Part shown: in pieces, positions 38,665-49,353 of the stretch | Numbering within the stretch: the stretch's first letter is position 1 | Layout of the letters: each line of letters begins with the position of its first letter | From: Citrobacter freundii | Lineage (GTDB): Bacteria; Pseudomonadota; Gammaproteobacteria; Enterobacterales; Enterobacteriaceae | DNA: 64,000 nt | Direction of reading: 5' to 3' | Assembly: GCF_011077955.1 (NCBI RefSeq) | Contig: NZ_JAALBX010000017.1 | Span: forward strand, 1 to 64,000 | Notes under the pieces: generated by a model | The model's input: only the letters and a program-made list of their open reading frames with translations | Databases searched by the model: none | What the model was told of the DNA's origin: nothing | Translations under genes and position numbers: made by a program

Positions 38665-39569
38665 TACGTTTTCCCTCGTTTTGCGCGTGGGTGCGCGGCA
38701 TCATAAACCGACGCCAGATGCTGGAAATCAAGATGGGTGTAGATTTGCGTGGTGGAGAGATTAGCATGTCCTAACAGCTCCTGTACCCCGCGTAAATCGC
38801 CACTGGATTCCAGCATATGCGTGGCGAAGGAGTGGCGCAATTTATGGGGATGAACATGGCTGTTAAGCCCCTGCTTAATGCCCCATTCGGCGAAGCGTTT
38901 CTGGACATTGCGCGCGGAAATACGTTTACCGGTTTTCGCTAAAAACAGCGCATCGTCATCCGGGCCAAACAAGCCACGTAAATCCAGCCAGTGTTCAGTC
39001 CACGCCTGCGCGCTTTTCCCTATGGGCAGGCGCCGCTCTTTACTGCCTTTGCCGACAACCCACACTTCGCCCGTTGATAAATCCAGGTGGCGGCAATCAA
39101 GGTTTACCAGTTCAGACAAACGCAAACCCGCACCGTACATCACTTCAAGCATGGCGCGATCTCGAACGGCAAGCGGATCGTTAAGATCAATATCCAGCAA
39201 TTGGTTAACATCGTCGACGTCGATGTTTTTCGGCAGATGGCGTGGCGGTTTCGGGGCGGAGATCCCTTTTGCCGGATTAGCGTTAAGCTCGCCCTGGTTC
39301 ACCATCCAGTTAAAGAAACTGCGTAACGCGGAAAGACGCAGCGCCAGGCTTGCGGCCTGTAAACCCTCACGACGGCTACGCACTACAATACTGCGAACAT
39401 GCGCGGCGTCGCACTCGCGCCAGCGCGTTAACTTCATAACGTCGGCTAACGCAATAATGGCGCTCAGCTGGCGTTCATAGTTCAGCACCGTCAGCGGGCT
39501 GAGCTGCCGCTCGACTTTAAGATATCGCAGAAATTGACTGGCGTGTTCCTGTAACGGTGACGGCGTCAT
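38664..39569 (-). CDS. xerC: Site-specific tyrosine recombinase XerC
   Basis: With XerD it resolves chromosome and plasmid dimers at dif/cer sites. It has 301 residues, with an N-terminal SAM-like core-binding domain (about 10-95) and a catalytic domain. Catalytic residues are visible: Arg in [11 protein letters not shown], Lys in [10 protein letters not shown], His and Arg in [12 protein letters not shown], His in LLGHANLST and Tyr in TQIYTHLD. It overlaps yigA by 4 bp. Confidence 0.97.
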   Translation of the reverse strand: MTPSPLQEHASQFLRYLKVERQLSPLTVLNYERQLSAIIALADVMKLTRWRECDAAHVRSIVVRSRREGLQAASLALRLSALRSFFNWMVNQGELNANPAKGISAPKPPRHLPKNIDVDDVNQLLDIDLNDPLAVRDRAMLEVMYGAGLRLSELVNLDCRHLDLSTGEVWVVGKGSKERRLPIGKSAQAWTEHWLDLRGLFGPDDDALFLAKTGKRISARNVQKRFAEWGIKQGLNSHVHPHKLRHSFATHMLESSGDLRGVQELLGHANLSTTQIYTHLDFQHLASVYDAAHPRAKRGKT

Positions 39570-40270
39570 ACGCGTTCAATCCAGCGCTCCAACAGTTCCG
39601 GCAACATCAGTGAGAGCTCATGGAGCAATTGAGTGCCCTGGCCGGATTGATAATGCTGCGGATCGCGGCTGGTGAATATCACCACGCCCAGCGCGTCTTC
39701 GCTGCCCATTAACGACATCGCCACGGAGCCAATCGCTTTCGCATCCGGCAAAATAACCAATAATTCCGGTCCGTTTAATGGCCCCAGATAATGGTTTTCG
39801 TGGCCCAGACGCTGGATGCGCAACGGTTCAAACGCCTGACGCGATAACGCCAGATGCGTGAAATCTGACGGTGCGCCCACGCGCCAGCGGTCGGCAAACA
39901 GACGGATAGACGCGCCCGCAAGCCCCATGTCCCTGGCCCAGCGATGCAGGCGGTTAAGCATTTCCTGAAGACTTGGCGCCGACGCAAGTCGCCCCTGAAG
40001 TTTTAGCAGCCGATAAAATAATCCTTCATTGGCGCTCGCCAGTTCCATCAGCAGCGTCATATTTTCTTCCAACTGATTGATATGGTTTCTGGCGCGCGCC
40101 ATATGCCATTCAACCAGCGAAACCGTGCCGCGTACCGGATGCGGAACCCGCATTTGCTCAGCAAGCGCGGCGTTACGGATAAAGAAATCAGGGTTGCGCA
40201 GCAGATATTCGCAGACTGCGCTGTCGTCAATCTCAGTAAGGAGCGCTTGCGGTTCCCCGACTTTACTCAT
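39566..40270 (-). CDS. yigA: DUF484 family protein YigA
   Basis: 234-residue cytosolic protein of the DUF484 family with a GAF-like fold. The function is unknown. Typical features are [24 protein letters not shown] near the N-terminus, [29 protein letters not shown] (a helical stretch) and [22 protein letters not shown] near the C-terminus. It is coupled by 4-bp ATGA overlaps to dapF upstream and xerC downstream. Confidence 0.9.
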   Translation of the reverse strand: MSKVGEPQALLTEIDDSAVCEYLLRNPDFFIRNAALAEQMRVPHPVRGTVSLVEWHMARARNHINQLEENMTLLMELASANEGLFYRLLKLQGRLASAPSLQEMLNRLHRWARDMGLAGASIRLFADRWRVGAPSDFTHLALSRQAFEPLRIQRLGHENHYLGPLNGPELLVILPDAKAIGSVAMSLMGSEDALGVVIFTSRDPQHYQSGQGTQLLHELSLMLPELLERWIERV

Positions 40271-41091
40271 AAATGTATAAATCCATCGTAGACATGAGTG
40301 GCTGGGCCCGTCATATAGAGCGGATGCCCGGGCCCCTTCCAGGCGATATCCAACAGACCGCCAGGCAACTCAACGCGTACCTGTTCGGCCAGTAATCCCT
40401 GGGAAATCCCAACGGCGACTGCCGCGCATGCGCCGCTGCCGCAGGCCTGCGTTTCCCCGGCGCCACGTTCGAAAACGCGCAACCGGATGCGATCGGTCGT
40501 GACCACCTGCATAAAGCCAATATTTGCCCGTTCAGGAAAACGCTCATGATTTTCCAGAACCGGCCCCAGGACTTCCACCTCGGCGGTATCAACGTTGTCG
40601 ACCTGCAATACGCAGTGCGGGTTCCCCATGGAAACCACGCCGCACATTATGGTTTGCTCGGCGGCGCGCATGATATAGGTCTTTTCCGCCTTATTCGCGC
40701 GAAACGGCACCTGGCCTGGCTCAAAATTCGGCTCGCCCATATTAACCCGCACCAGATCGTCTTCATTCACGGTCAGCACCATGCGACCGTTAGCCGTGCT
40801 GACGCGAATGTCGCGTCTATTGGTGAGACCTTTCAGTCGAACAAACCGCGCGAAGCAGCGCGCGCCGTTACCACACTGAGAAACTTCGCTGCCGTCGGCG
40901 TTAAATATGCGGTAATGGAAATCCAGGTCAGGATCGTACGGCGGCTCCACGACCAGCAGTTGGTCAAAGCCGACGCCCAGGTGGCGATCCGCCAGACGGC
41001 GGATCAACTCAGGCGAAAAAAAGACGTTTTGTGTGACCGCGTCGACGACCATAAAGTCATTACCAAGGCCATGCATTTTGGAAAACTGCAT
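40267..41091 (-). CDS. dapF: Diaminopimelate epimerase DapF
   Basis: Cofactor-independent racemase that converts LL- to meso-diaminopimelate for lysine and peptidoglycan synthesis. It has 274 residues in two mirror-like domains. The two catalytic cysteines are in [13 protein letters not shown] (first Cys, near 73) and [12 protein letters not shown] (near 217). The N-terminus [17 protein letters not shown] is the family signature. It follows lptM by 34 bp. Confidence 0.97.
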   Translation of the reverse strand: MQFSKMHGLGNDFMVVDAVTQNVFFSPELIRRLADRHLGVGFDQLLVVEPPYDPDLDFHYRIFNADGSEVSQCGNGARCFARFVRLKGLTNRRDIRVSTANGRMVLTVNEDDLVRVNMGEPNFEPGQVPFRANKAEKTYIMRAAEQTIMCGVVSMGNPHCVLQVDNVDTAEVEVLGPVLENHERFPERANIGFMQVVTTDRIRLRVFERGAGETQACGSGACAAVAVGISQGLLAEQVRVELPGGLLDIAWKGPGHPLYMTGPATHVYDGFIHL

Positions 41092-41125
41092 TTTTCACTC
41101 CGTATACGCGGTGACGAATCGTTGT

Positions 41126-41329
41126 TTAGTAAATCACCTGAGTCGGCTGATCGTTCTGGCCGCGATCGTTACGGTCGGGCGTAGTGGCCTGGGTATTATC
41201 CTGTACCGGGCGCGTCGGCGGTGGGGCTTTTTTATCCGCAGGCGGGAAGTAGAGAGGCCCTTTCAGACCGCATCCCGTAAGGCTTGCAAACGCCAGCACA
41301 ACGGCCAGTGAGCAAAAAATGTTCTTCAT
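41126..41329 (-). CDS. lptM: LPS assembly lipoprotein LptM (YifL)
   Basis: 67-residue lipoprotein. The signal peptide ends in the lipobox LTGC, with the lipidated Cys at residue 20, followed by GLKGPLYFPP and a Pro/Gln/Asp-rich tail. The family is known to assist maturation of the LptD/LptE translocon. It is the first gene of the dapF operon and divergent from cyaY. Confidence 0.92.
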   Translation of the reverse strand: MKNIFCSLAVVLAFASLTGCGLKGPLYFPPADKKAPPPTRPVQDNTQATTPDRNDRGQNDQPTQVIY

Positions 41330-41465
41330 GGTGAATGCCTGTAGTTAATCCTTTGCTTTCTATCATCGCAGGAGAAGGCGCAAAAGCAAGAGTTTGCCGT
41401 TCTCAATATCGCCTTACTGACGAAACGCGCCTTGCGCTAAGGTTTCTATTCGGATCCAGAGCTTT

Positions 41466-41471
41466 TATACT
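41466..41471 (+). promoter_or_regulatory. Candidate -10 of cyaY
   Basis: TATACT at 41466-41471 lies 29 bp before the cyaY start. The corresponding -35 is weak (TTTCTA at 41443-41448, 17-bp spacing). Confidence 0.4.
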
Positions 41472-41500
41472 TTCGCCACAACTCATAACAGGAAGCAGAC

Positions 41501-41821
41501 ATGAACGACAGTGAATTTCATCGCCTTGCCGATGGTCTGTGGCAGACCATTGAAGAACGTATCGACAACCACGACGGTGAAACAGATATCGACTGTGAAA
41601 TTAACGGCGGCGTGCTGACGTTGAGTTTTGAAAACGGTAGCAAAATCATTATCAACCGTCAGGAACCGCTGCATCAGGTATGGCTTGCGACGAAGAAAGG
41701 CGGCTACCATTTTGAATTACGCAACGATGAGTGGGTGTGCGATCGTAGCGGTGAGCGTTTCTGGACGCTGCTGGAAACCGCCTGCACGGAGCAAGCGGGA
41801 GAAGAAGTCAGCTTTCGCTAA
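41501..41821 (+). CDS. cyaY: Frataxin homologue CyaY
   Basis: Iron-binding regulator of iron-sulphur cluster assembly that modulates IscS. It has 106 residues. The acidic N-terminal helix [22 protein letters not shown] and the sheet with [27 protein letters not shown] and [13 protein letters not shown] are typical. AGGA lies about 8 bp before the start. Its stop codon abuts that of cyaA on the opposite strand. Confidence 0.97.
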   Translation: MNDSEFHRLADGLWQTIEERIDNHDGETDIDCEINGGVLTLSFENGSKIIINRQEPLHQVWLATKKGGYHFELRNDEWVCDRSGERFWTLLETACTEQAGEEVSFR

Positions 41822-44368
41822 TTACGACTGATATTGCTGCATCATCGGCGAGGCGTTGTCCTGACGGGGCGACGCCACGTTCGTGATCGCCTGACTGCGG
41901 TACGGGATCACTTGGTTGCGGCCATCGACATTCACAATCTGGTAGAACTGCGGCAAGTTAAAGTTGATAAAGCTTGAGCCGTAAGTGAACCGGTCATGGG
42001 ACGACGAGTAGAAGCGGCTAACGTCGCGGACCAGTTCTTCAATACTGCCTTCGCAGTGATGATAGACCTCAGCGCGGTTGCTTTCGTCGAGAATGTAAAT
42101 ATTAAAGCCGCGATCGTCGTTCGTATTCTCAAAGAAGAATTGAATAATCCCTTCGCTGGCGAATCCATCCACCACTGACGGCAATTTCACCTGGTTAGTT
42201 TCAACCTGCACTGACAGGCCATGCAACTTGTTGTGGGAAATCGCGCCATAAAATTCAATGGCATTTTCCAGTTTCTGTACCGACACGTTCACCCGTTCAA
42301 AGAACAGGCCCCAGGTCTGGCCCGCTACACGCAAGGCTTTAAAGCGCCCAGGCTCCAGACGGGTGCTGGATAAGCGGAACTCAATACATTCTGAGACGAG
42401 CTGCTGAACGCGGGTACGAATAAGGCCGCGCAAATGCTGGCTATAACAGAAGACTTCAACGCTATCCGGCGGCGCAGCGTCCTGATGCATTTTACCGAGG
42501 ATAGTTTTAAGCGCCTCGATCATCGCCTGCTCGCCGTTGAAATGCAGGGTACGCACCTCATTCCACGAGTTGCGATAAAGCAGGTCGATACTGCCAATCA
42601 GGCATTTTTGCTCTTCGCCGAAACTCAGGACATCCAGCTTTCTGAAATCGAAATGGACAACCTGATTGCGGAACGCAGCCGTCGGATCATATTCAAGGTT
42701 GACGATAATCGCCAGGTGGCGAATTTCGCACGGGCTGTAGAGCGCTTTCGGCGTTGGCGCAGGCAACCGCAGCGGGAAGTGATGCGACACGTCCGCCACC
42801 ATTTCCTGCAGTTTCGCCAGATCGCAAATCCCGTTGCCCTTAATAAACAGGCGGGTACGCGAGGTGAGCAGGCCGTTAAACCAGGCCCAGGCCACCAGCT
42901 TATTAAGATAACGGTTATATTCCAGCGGCTGATGGCTGATGATCGATTCCATGTTCGGGGCGCGGTTGTATAAATACCAGCCGCTACGGTTGGCGCGGCC
43001 CTGCGGCACATGGATAAAGGTTAACGTCGGCTCTGAGAGATCCGGGGAAATCTGCGGGTTCACCAGAGTCACTTTGCCGGGCAGCGCTTCGAATGCCGCA
43101 TACAGTTTACGGGTCAGAACGCCAATATCCTGCGGGCTTGCCGAAACGCTCAAATTATTACGGCGCGCAAAGCGAATCAGATTTCGATAGCTTTGCATCA
43201 TGGCGTCGAGCAGTTCGTTATGCGCTTCGCGCACCTGGTCGATTTTCCAGTTAGCGCGATTATCGAGCATGGTTAAACGCGCCTCGTCCCAACCCCAGGC
43301 TTTTACCATCTGGCTTATCACTTCGCGGCGCCAGCCCACGCAAGCGCGCTCGCGAGAAAGTTTTTCGCATACTTTCAGGTAGAAACAGCGGCGAACTAAA
43401 TCCAGACGCGCAGTATCTTCAATCTGCTCCAGATATTCTGTGACGCGCTCAAGCATCATGCAGTACGAATCAAGCCCGTAAGAGACGATTTCGCCATCGT
43501 GCAGACGCTGTTTAATGTCTTTAGCCAGCAGGCGCTGATTCGGGTACTCCCAGGAGTACGCTTCCAGCAGCAGCGTTTTTAACACTGCTTTATAAGGCGA
43601 GTCGATACTTTTATAGAGCTGCCACAGGCTCGCGCCGAAGTACTCTTCCGCCGAGAGCGAACTTAAGCCGCCCAAATCGAGCCATTCGTTAGGCGTCAAC
43701 ACGCCTTGCGCGTACAACGTCATCACGTAATCGTCGTAGTGCTCTTCTTCTTCACACGGCACCATATTCCAGAGAATACGTTTACCGGCCAGACGCACGG
43801 CGGTGCGGTAGAACTCGTCCAGCAACAAAATATGTTGGGTCGAACCGCAGTCTTCGCCGCCAAGGCTGCCGCTTTCATTATGACGGAAGCGGTTTTCGTC
43901 GATCAGGAAGAAGCTGACTTCAACGCCCAGCGAGGCGGCCCAGCTTTCCAGCAGGCTGCATTTACGCTGTAACAATTGACGCTCATCATTATCAAGCCAG
44001 GATTGATGGCAAACCCAGATATCCAAATCGGAAGAACAGCTTTGCCCCACGGATGAGGTGCTGCCCATGGTGTAAAGACCGGTAATAGGTAACTCGCCCT
44101 GCGGTGTTTCCCGTGGGATAGGCCCGCGGTTCAGCTCAAGCTCGTTCAGGTAGTGGCGTTGGGTTTCATCAGGCGTGTAAAGGCAGATGCCACAGGGAAC
44201 GTTACCATCAAGGTAACCCGGCATCAGCGGGTGGTGATAATGTAGCAGTGTCGGCAGCAGACTGTAGACCTGTTGGAATGCAGGCCCCATAGCAGCAAGA
44301 GCGCGATCTACACGCAATTGATTTATGGCATCCAGTCTCTGTTTTAAGGTCTCAATATAGAGGTACAA
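41822..44368 (-). CDS. cyaA: Class I adenylate cyclase CyaA
   Basis: Makes cyclic AMP; activity is raised by phosphorylated EIIA-Glc. It has 848 residues. The N-terminal catalytic domain contains [19 protein letters not shown] with the metal-binding aspartates near 114-116. The C-terminal half is regulatory. The start is a TTG (44368) with a poor Shine-Dalgarno, as in E. coli, where it limits synthesis. A CRP site lies about 94 bp upstream. It is divergent from hemC. Confidence 0.97.
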   Translation of the reverse strand: MYLYIETLKQRLDAINQLRVDRALAAMGPAFQQVYSLLPTLLHYHHPLMPGYLDGNVPCGICLYTPDETQRHYLNELELNRGPIPRETPQGELPITGLYTMGSTSSVGQSCSSDLDIWVCHQSWLDNDERQLLQRKCSLLESWAASLGVEVSFFLIDENRFRHNESGSLGGEDCGSTQHILLLDEFYRTAVRLAGKRILWNMVPCEEEEHYDDYVMTLYAQGVLTPNEWLDLGGLSSLSAEEYFGASLWQLYKSIDSPYKAVLKTLLLEAYSWEYPNQRLLAKDIKQRLHDGEIVSYGLDSYCMMLERVTEYLEQIEDTARLDLVRRCFYLKVCEKLSRERACVGWRREVISQMVKAWGWDEARLTMLDNRANWKIDQVREAHNELLDAMMQSYRNLIRFARRNNLSVSASPQDIGVLTRKLYAAFEALPGKVTLVNPQISPDLSEPTLTFIHVPQGRANRSGWYLYNRAPNMESIISHQPLEYNRYLNKLVAWAWFNGLLTSRTRLFIKGNGICDLAKLQEMVADVSHHFPLRLPAPTPKALYSPCEIRHLAIIVNLEYDPTAAFRNQVVHFDFRKLDVLSFGEEQKCLIGSIDLLYRNSWNEVRTLHFNGEQAMIEALKTILGKMHQDAAPPDSVEVFCYSQHLRGLIRTRVQQLVSECIEFRLSSTRLEPGRFKALRVAGQTWGLFFERVNVSVQKLENAIEFYGAISHNKLHGLSVQVETNQVKLPSVVDGFASEGIIQFFFENTNDDRGFNIYILDESNRAEVYHHCEGSIEELVRDVSRFYSSSHDRFTYGSSFINFNLPQFYQIVNVDGRNQVIPYRSQAITNVASPRQDNASPMMQQYQS

Positions 44369-44461
44369 GACATATCGCCTGATGATTGCACTATTTCGAA
44401 AAACCGCCGCGTTTATCGCCGTTTGGGTTTTTGCCCGTACAGGCTAACAATCGGCTTAAAA

Positions 44462-44477
44462 CGTGATCAATTTAACA
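44462..44477. promoter_or_regulatory. CRP site of cyaA
   Basis: CGTGATCAATTTAACA, read on the minus strand as TGTTA-N6-TCACG, matches the CRP site of E. coli cyaA, where CRP represses promoter P2. A possible P2 -10, TTAAAT, overlaps it, and TTTACG lies 16 bp upstream. Confidence 0.75.
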
Positions 44478-44587
44478 CCTTGCGGGTTGACCGTAAAGGA
44501 AGTTGCGCTACTTATCCATTGTAGCATCGAAAGCCTGCACTAAAGTACGAGAACACGACGGATATCCCCCTTTCCTGCTAAAACCCG

Positions 44588-44615
44588 TTAAAACTGACAC
44601 TGTTCTGGTTACAAT
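44588..44615 (+). promoter_or_regulatory. Candidate hemCDXY promoter
   Basis: TTAAAA (44588-44593), a 16-bp spacer and TACAAT (44610-44615), predicting a start near 44622. If used, the ATG at 44629 would have no ribosome site in the message, which favours the hemC start at 44653. Confidence 0.45.
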
Positions 44616-44652
44616 GTTAGGATGGTAAATGGACGAATTAACGGTAACAAGC

Positions 44653-45594
44653 ATGTTAGACAATGTACTAAGAATTGCCACTCGCCAAAGCCCGCTCGCG
44701 CTCTGGCAAGCACATTACGTCAAGGACCGTCTGGAAGCGTTTCATCCAGGATTGACGGTAGAACTGGTGCCGATGGTAACGAAAGGCGACATTATCCTCG
44801 ATACCCCGCTTGCGAAAGTGGGCGGCAAAGGTCTGTTCGTTAAAGAACTTGAGCTGGCATTGCTTGAAGGCCGTGCAGATATCGCTGTGCACTCCATGAA
44901 AGATGTACCAGTAGAATTCCCTGAAGGCCTGGGTCTGGCGACGATTTGCGAGCGCGAAGATCCGCGCGACGCCTTTGTCTCTAATCGATTCGCTACCCTG
45001 GATGATATGCCTGCCGGCAGTATCGTCGGCACATCCAGCCTGCGTCGTCAGTGCCAGATCGCTGAACGCCGCCCTGATTTAATCATCCGCTCGCTACGCG
45101 GCAATGTCGGTACGCGTCTGAGTAAGCTTGATAACGGCGAGTATGACGCGATTATCCTCGCCGTCGCCGGGCTGAAGCGCCTGGACCTGCAAGCGCGTAT
45201 CGGTTATGCCCTCCCTGCTGAGGTTTCGCTTCCTGCCGTGGGCCAGGGGGCAGTCGGTATTGAATGTCGTCTTAATGACGCGCGCACCCGCGAACTGCTG
45301 GCCCCACTGAATCACGCTGAAACGGCTCTTCGCGTCAGCGCCGAGCGCGCCATGAATACCCGTCTTGAGGGCGGCTGCCAGGTGCCTATCGGCAGCTATG
45401 CGGAAATCCACAAGGGTGAAATCTGGCTGCGTGCGCTGGTCGGCGCGCCGGATGGATCGAGAGTCGTGCGTGGTGAGCGCCGCGGCGCACCAGAGGATGC
45501 TGAAAAGCTCGGCGTCTCGCTGGCGGAGGAACTGCTGGAAAACGGCGCGCGCGCCATTCTGGCTGAAGTTTATAACGGAGACGCCCCTGCATGA
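44653..45594 (+). CDS. hemC: Porphobilinogen deaminase HemC
   Basis: Condenses four porphobilinogens to hydroxymethylbilane. It has 313 residues from ATG 44653 ([20 protein letters not shown]), the usual family start. An upstream ATG at 44629 with AGGA six bases ahead would add eight residues. The Cys carrying the dipyrromethane cofactor is in [14 protein letters not shown] near 242, and the catalytic Asp is in [11 protein letters not shown] near 84. It overlaps hemD by 4 bp. Confidence 0.96.
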   Translation: MLDNVLRIATRQSPLALWQAHYVKDRLEAFHPGLTVELVPMVTKGDIILDTPLAKVGGKGLFVKELELALLEGRADIAVHSMKDVPVEFPEGLGLATICEREDPRDAFVSNRFATLDDMPAGSIVGTSSLRRQCQIAERRPDLIIRSLRGNVGTRLSKLDNGEYDAIILAVAGLKRLDLQARIGYALPAEVSLPAVGQGAVGIECRLNDARTRELLAPLNHAETALRVSAERAMNTRLEGGCQVPIGSYAEIHKGEIWLRALVGAPDGSRVVRGERRGAPEDAEKLGVSLAEELLENGARAILAEVYNGDAPA

Positions 45595-46328
45595 ATATCC
45601 TGGTGACCCGCCCCTCCCCCGCAGGAGAAGAACTGGTAAGCCGCTTGCGCGCGCAGGGAAAGGTCGCCTGGAGTTTACCGCTCATTGAATTCTCTCCTGG
45701 TCGGGAGCTTTCAATGTTGCCGGATCTACTGGCTTCATTATCTCAGGACGATCTTCTGTTCGCGCTTTCTCAGCACGCCGTATGGCACGCGGCGGCGGCA
45801 CTGCGCCAGCATCATATCGCCTGGCCACGCGTTCAGGCCTTCGCAATTGGACGCACCACCGCGCTTGCGCTGCATACCGCCAGCGGACTATCGGTTAATT
45901 ATCCGCGTGACCGGGAAATCAGCGAAGTGTTGCTACAATTACCAGAATTACAAAACGTTGCAGGTAAGCGCGCCGTACTGTTACGCGGCAACGGCGGACG
46001 CGAACTTATTGGCGAAACGCTGGCGAAGCGTGGCGCTAAAGTAACGTTTTGTGAATGTTATCAACGTATTGACAAATATTACGACGGGAAGGAAGAAGCG
46101 TATCGCTGGCATCAGCGCGGCGTGGATACGTTGGTTGTCACCAGCGGCGAAATGCTAAAGCGCCTGTTTACGCTCATCCCTCCATGGTATCAAACAAACT
46201 GGTTACTTCACTGCCGACTCATTGTCGTCAGTGAACGTTTGGCGACCCTCGCCCGGGAATTGGGTTGGCAGGACATTACCGTCGCCGATAATGCAGACAA
46301 CGATGCGCTACTGCGCGTGTTGCAATAA
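45591..46328 (+). CDS. hemD: Uroporphyrinogen-III synthase HemD
   Basis: Closes hydroxymethylbilane with inversion of ring D to uroporphyrinogen III. It has 245 residues in two Rossmann-like domains, with little sequence conservation expected outside [30 protein letters not shown] and [11 protein letters not shown]. It is coupled to hemC by an ATGA overlap and followed by hemX 21 bp later. Confidence 0.95.
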   Translation: MNILVTRPSPAGEELVSRLRAQGKVAWSLPLIEFSPGRELSMLPDLLASLSQDDLLFALSQHAVWHAAAALRQHHIAWPRVQAFAIGRTTALALHTASGLSVNYPRDREISEVLLQLPELQNVAGKRAVLLRGNGGRELIGETLAKRGAKVTFCECYQRIDKYYDGKEEAYRWHQRGVDTLVVTSGEMLKRLFTLIPPWYQTNWLLHCRLIVVSERLATLARELGWQDITVADNADNDALLRVLQ

Positions 46329-46349
46329 CTCTCATAATGGGAAGCCATA

Positions 46350-47552
46350 ATGACGGAACAACAGAACACCTCTACTGCGCCTGAAGAAAACAGGGATTCG
46401 GTGGAAATCACCTCTCCGCCACAAAAGCCTGTGAAACACGATCGTAAAATCAATACCGCTTTGGCGCTAAGCGCTGTGGCTATCGCCATTGCGCTGGCCG
46501 CCGGCATTGGGCTTTATAATTGGTCTAAACATCAGTCCGCTGTGCAAAGCGCCACAATCGAGGCGCTTGAAGGACAGGTGACGGCGCTGCAACAGCAGCA
46601 GGAAAACCAAAAATCCGCGTTAGAAAATACCCTCAAACAGCAGGCCGGCGCGCTCGATGCGGCAAAGCATGAGCAGGAAAACCTGACGCGCCAACTGGAT
46701 GAAATGCAGCAAAAAGTCGCGACCATTTCCGGAACCGATGCCAAAACCTGGCTGCTGGCACAGGCTGATTTTCTGGTGAAACTGGCAGGTCGCAAGCTTT
46801 GGAGCGATCAGGATGTGACGACTGCCGCCGCGCTGCTTAAAAGCGCTGACGCAAGCCTTGCGGATATGAATGACCCGAGTCTGATCACCGCGCGCCGCGC
46901 CATTACTGAAGATATCGCCACCCTGTCGGCGGTGTCCCAGGTTGATTACGACGGTATTATTCTCAAGCTGAATCAACTGGCAAGCCAGGTGGATAACTTG
47001 CGTCTGGCAGATAATGACAACGACTCCGCCCCTATGGACAGCGATGGTACCGAGCTTTCCAGCACCGTCACTGAATGGCGGCAAAACCTGGTAAAAAGCT
47101 GGCACAACTTTATGGACAGCTTTATTACCATTCGCCGCCGTGATGATACCGCCGTCCCGCTGCTGGCCCCGAATCAGGACGTGTACCTGCGCGAAAATAT
47201 CCGCTCTCGGTTGTTAGTCGCAGCCCAAGCGGTGCCGCGTCATCAGAATGAAACTTACAAACAGTCACTGGATAACGTTTCCACATGGGTGCGCGCCTAT
47301 TACGACACGGATGACGCCACTACCAAGAGCTTCCTTGATACCCTGGATGCGTTAAGTCAGCAAAACATCGATATGGACGTGCCTGAAACCTTACAGAGCC
47401 AGCCAATCCTTGAAAAACTGATGCAAACGCGGGTGCGTAACCTCCTCGCGCAGCCAGCCGTCACCTCGGCTGAGACGGCGGCACCTGCTGAGGCGGCACC
47501 CGCGCCAGCCGAAGCGCCTGCGGCCTCTGAACCGGCTCAGGGAGAACAGTAA
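46350..47552 (+). CDS. hemX: HemX family membrane protein
   Basis: 400-residue inner-membrane protein of the hemCDXY operon, once called a uroporphyrinogen III methyltransferase without good support; the function is unsettled. It has one transmembrane helix (about residues 35-58), then a Gln-rich coiled coil (about 63-125). The C-terminal 30 residues are a low-complexity Ala/Pro/Glu tail. The stop TAA shares its last base with the hemY ATG. Confidence 0.92.
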   Translation: MTEQQNTSTAPEENRDSVEITSPPQKPVKHDRKINTALALSAVAIAIALAAGIGLYNWSKHQSAVQSATIEALEGQVTALQQQQENQKSALENTLKQQAGALDAAKHEQENLTRQLDEMQQKVATISGTDAKTWLLAQADFLVKLAGRKLWSDQDVTTAAALLKSADASLADMNDPSLITARRAITEDIATLSAVSQVDYDGIILKLNQLASQVDNLRLADNDNDSAPMDSDGTELSSTVTEWRQNLVKSWHNFMDSFITIRRRDDTAVPLLAPNQDVYLRENIRSRLLVAAQAVPRHQNETYKQSLDNVSTWVRAYYDTDDATTKSFLDTLDALSQQNIDMDVPETLQSQPILEKLMQTRVRNLLAQPAVTSAETAAPAEAAPAPAEAPAASEPAQGEQ

Positions 47553-48763
47553 TGGTTAAAGTCCTGTTGCTATTCCTGCTGTTAATGGCGGGGATCGTCG
47601 TCGGCCCGATGATCGCCGGTCATCAGGGTTATGTATTGATCCAGACTGATAACTGGAATATTGAAACCAGCGTCACTGGCTTAACGATCATCTTGATCCT
47701 TTCGTTAGTGGTGTTGTTTGCGATCGAGTGGATCCTGCGTCGTCTGTTTCGTACCGGCGCCCGCACGCGCGGTTGGTTTATGGGCCGCAAACGCAATCGC
47801 GCTCGTAAACAAACCAGCCTGGCGCTGTTGAAACTGGCGGAAGGCGACTATCAGCAAGTAGAAAAACTGATGTCGAAAAATGCCGATCACGCCGAACAGC
47901 CGGTGGTTAACTATTTACTGGCGGCGGAAGCGGCGCAGCAGCGCGGCGATGAGATGCGCGCGAATCAACATCTGGAGCGTGCGGCTGAACTGGCTGATGG
48001 CGATCAGATCCCGGTGGAAATCACCCGGGTACGGCTGCAACTGGCGCGTAACGAAAACCATGCGGCGCGTCACGGCGTCGACAGGTTGCTGGAAGTCACG
48101 CCGCGTCATCCGGAAGTGCTGCGCCTGGCGGAACAAGCGTACATCCGTACCGGGGCCTGGAATTCGCTGTTAGATATTCTTCCGTCTATGAAGAAAGCGC
48201 AGGTCGGAGACGACGCACACCGCGATGCGCTGCAACAGCAAGCCTGGATTGGGCTAATGGATCAAGCTCGCGCCGAACAAGGCAGCGACGGCCTGAAAGC
48301 CTGGTGGCAAAATCAAAGCCGGAAAACGCGTCAACAAACCACGCTTCAGGTCGCTATGGCTGAGCATCTTATTGAATGCGACGATCATGACACCGCCCAG
48401 AGCATCATTCTGGATGGGCTGAAGCGCCAGTATGATGAGCGTCTGGTTATGCTGATGCCGCGTTTAAAAACCGGCAATCCGGAACAGCTTGAAAAAGCGT
48501 TGCGTCAGCAGATAAAAAGCCAGGGCGATCGCCCCATATTGTGGAGTACGCTGGGGCAGTTGTTAATGAAGCACGGCGAATGGCAGGAAGCGAGTATCGC
48601 GTTCCGCGCGGCGTTAAAACAGCGTCCGGATGCCTTTGATTACGCCTGGCTTGCTGATGTGCTGGACAGAATGCATCAACCTGAAGAGGCGGCGACAATG
48701 CGTCGTGATGGTCTGCTGCTGACCCTGCAAAATAATTCTCTGCAAAATAACCCGCCGCAATAA
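47552..48763 (+). CDS. hemY: HemY family TPR protein
   Basis: 403-residue membrane-anchored protein with two N-terminal hydrophobic helices (about 4-22 and 40-60) and a periplasmic or cytoplasmic TPR-like helical region. This is the enterobacterial HemY and not the Bacillus protoporphyrinogen oxidase of the same name. Its role in late tetrapyrrole metabolism is not proved. It ends the operon, and a terminator follows 8 bp after its stop. Confidence 0.92.
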   Translation: MVKVLLLFLLLMAGIVVGPMIAGHQGYVLIQTDNWNIETSVTGLTIILILSLVVLFAIEWILRRLFRTGARTRGWFMGRKRNRARKQTSLALLKLAEGDYQQVEKLMSKNADHAEQPVVNYLLAAEAAQQRGDEMRANQHLERAAELADGDQIPVEITRVRLQLARNENHAARHGVDRLLEVTPRHPEVLRLAEQAYIRTGAWNSLLDILPSMKKAQVGDDAHRDALQQQAWIGLMDQARAEQGSDGLKAWWQNQSRKTRQQTTLQVAMAEHLIECDDHDTAQSIILDGLKRQYDERLVMLMPRLKTGNPEQLEKALRQQIKSQGDRPILWSTLGQLLMKHGEWQEASIAFRAALKQRPDAFDYAWLADVLDRMHQPEEAATMRRDGLLLTLQNNSLQNNPPQ

Positions 48764-48770
48764 CCTCTTT

Positions 48771-48803
48771 ATCGCCTTCTCACTCGGGAAGGCGATCGCT
48801 TTT
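48771..48803 (+). terminator. Terminator of hemCDXY
   Basis: Stem ATCGCCTTC (48771-48779) with GAAGGCGAT (48788-48796), an 8-nt loop, then CGCTTTTC. Confidence 0.85.
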
Positions 48804-48832
48804 CTGTACTGTCACACCTTTAAAACGCCCAT

Positions 48833-49031
48833 AAAAAAACACCTGCCAGATGGCAGGTGTTAAAAAGGTCTTTGACAACAAATAGGTGCTTCACTCAACG
48901 TTATGTCCATGGTGTTTGATGAGGCGTTAGCGACATCTCTCGGTGGACGATAAGCACCGTTAAACGGCTCTGCGTCATTCCTGAGTTTATGAAGCCTGAG
49001 GCGAACATAAGAGATGGAATGAGCATCTACA
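48833..49031 (-). ncRNA. glmZ: Small regulatory RNA GlmZ
   Basis: About 199-nt sRNA beginning GTAGATGCTCATTCCATCTC at 49031. It continues with the conserved TTATGTTCGCCT, GAATGACGCAGAGCCGTTTA, GGTGCTTATCGTCCAC and ACGTTGAGTGAAGCACC segments of E. coli GlmZ. It ends in stem ACACCTGCC/GGCAGGTGT followed by seven T. GlmZ pairs with the glmS leader to raise glucosamine-6-phosphate synthase and is cut by RNase E with RapZ. The position, next to hemY, is conserved. Confidence 0.95.
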
Positions 49032-49042
49032 TATTAATTATT

Positions 49043-49058
49043 GCACAAACCATGCCAG
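49043..49058 (-). promoter_or_regulatory. Sigma-54 promoter of glmZ
   Basis: TGGCATGGTTTGTGCA on the minus strand (49058-49043) matches the sigma-54 consensus TGGCACG-N4-TTGCW, with the GC element 13-14 bases before the RNA start. An AATAAT overlapping it could serve a sigma-70 promoter, but no good -35 is present. Confidence 0.88.
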
Positions 49059-49160
49059 AAACGCATGGTTAAATTATCTGAAAACACTCATTACGATTCA
49101 GCACGTTAGCGATGCCATTAAACGGGCAACCATAAGAATGTGATCTGAATAAGGTTTAAC

Positions 49161-49178
49161 TGTCGCTCCCAGCAGACA
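49161..49178. promoter_or_regulatory. GlrR site of glmZ (proximal)
   Basis: TGTC-N10-GACA, a perfect match to the GlrR (YfhA) recognition pattern, about 130-147 bp upstream of the GlmZ start. Confidence 0.82.
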
Positions 49179-49208
49179 AAGATAAGCTAAAATTATTTTC
49201 TGCAAGTA

Positions 49209-49221
49209 ATTCAATCAGTTA
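49209..49221. promoter_or_regulatory. Possible IHF site of glmZ
   Basis: ATTCAATCAGTTA matches the IHF core WATCAANNNNTTR with one mismatch. It lies between the two GlrR sites. IHF normally bends DNA for sigma-54 activators. Confidence 0.45.
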
Positions 49222-49223
49222 TA

Positions 49224-49241
49224 CGTCTCAAATCGACGACA
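49224..49241. promoter_or_regulatory. GlrR site of glmZ (distal)
   Basis: On the minus strand, TGTC-N10-GACG, one mismatch from the GlrR pattern. Its centre is 63 bp from that of the proximal site. Confidence 0.65.
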
Positions 49242-49324
49242 CTATTTGCGGTTAACGTTGCCATTTTGCGACAGAAGTCTCATAAAGATAAGAAAAGCAG
49301 AGAGTAAGGAATGGGGAAAGGTAG

Positions 49325-49353
49325 AAAAGAAAAAACCCCGCCGAAGCGGGGTT
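49325..49353 (-). terminator. Terminator of the tRNA operon
   Basis: Minus strand: stem AACCCCGC (49353-49346), loop TTCG, stem GCGGGGTT (49341-49334), then a T-run. It lies 7 bp after the 3' end of tRNA-Pro. Confidence 0.9.
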
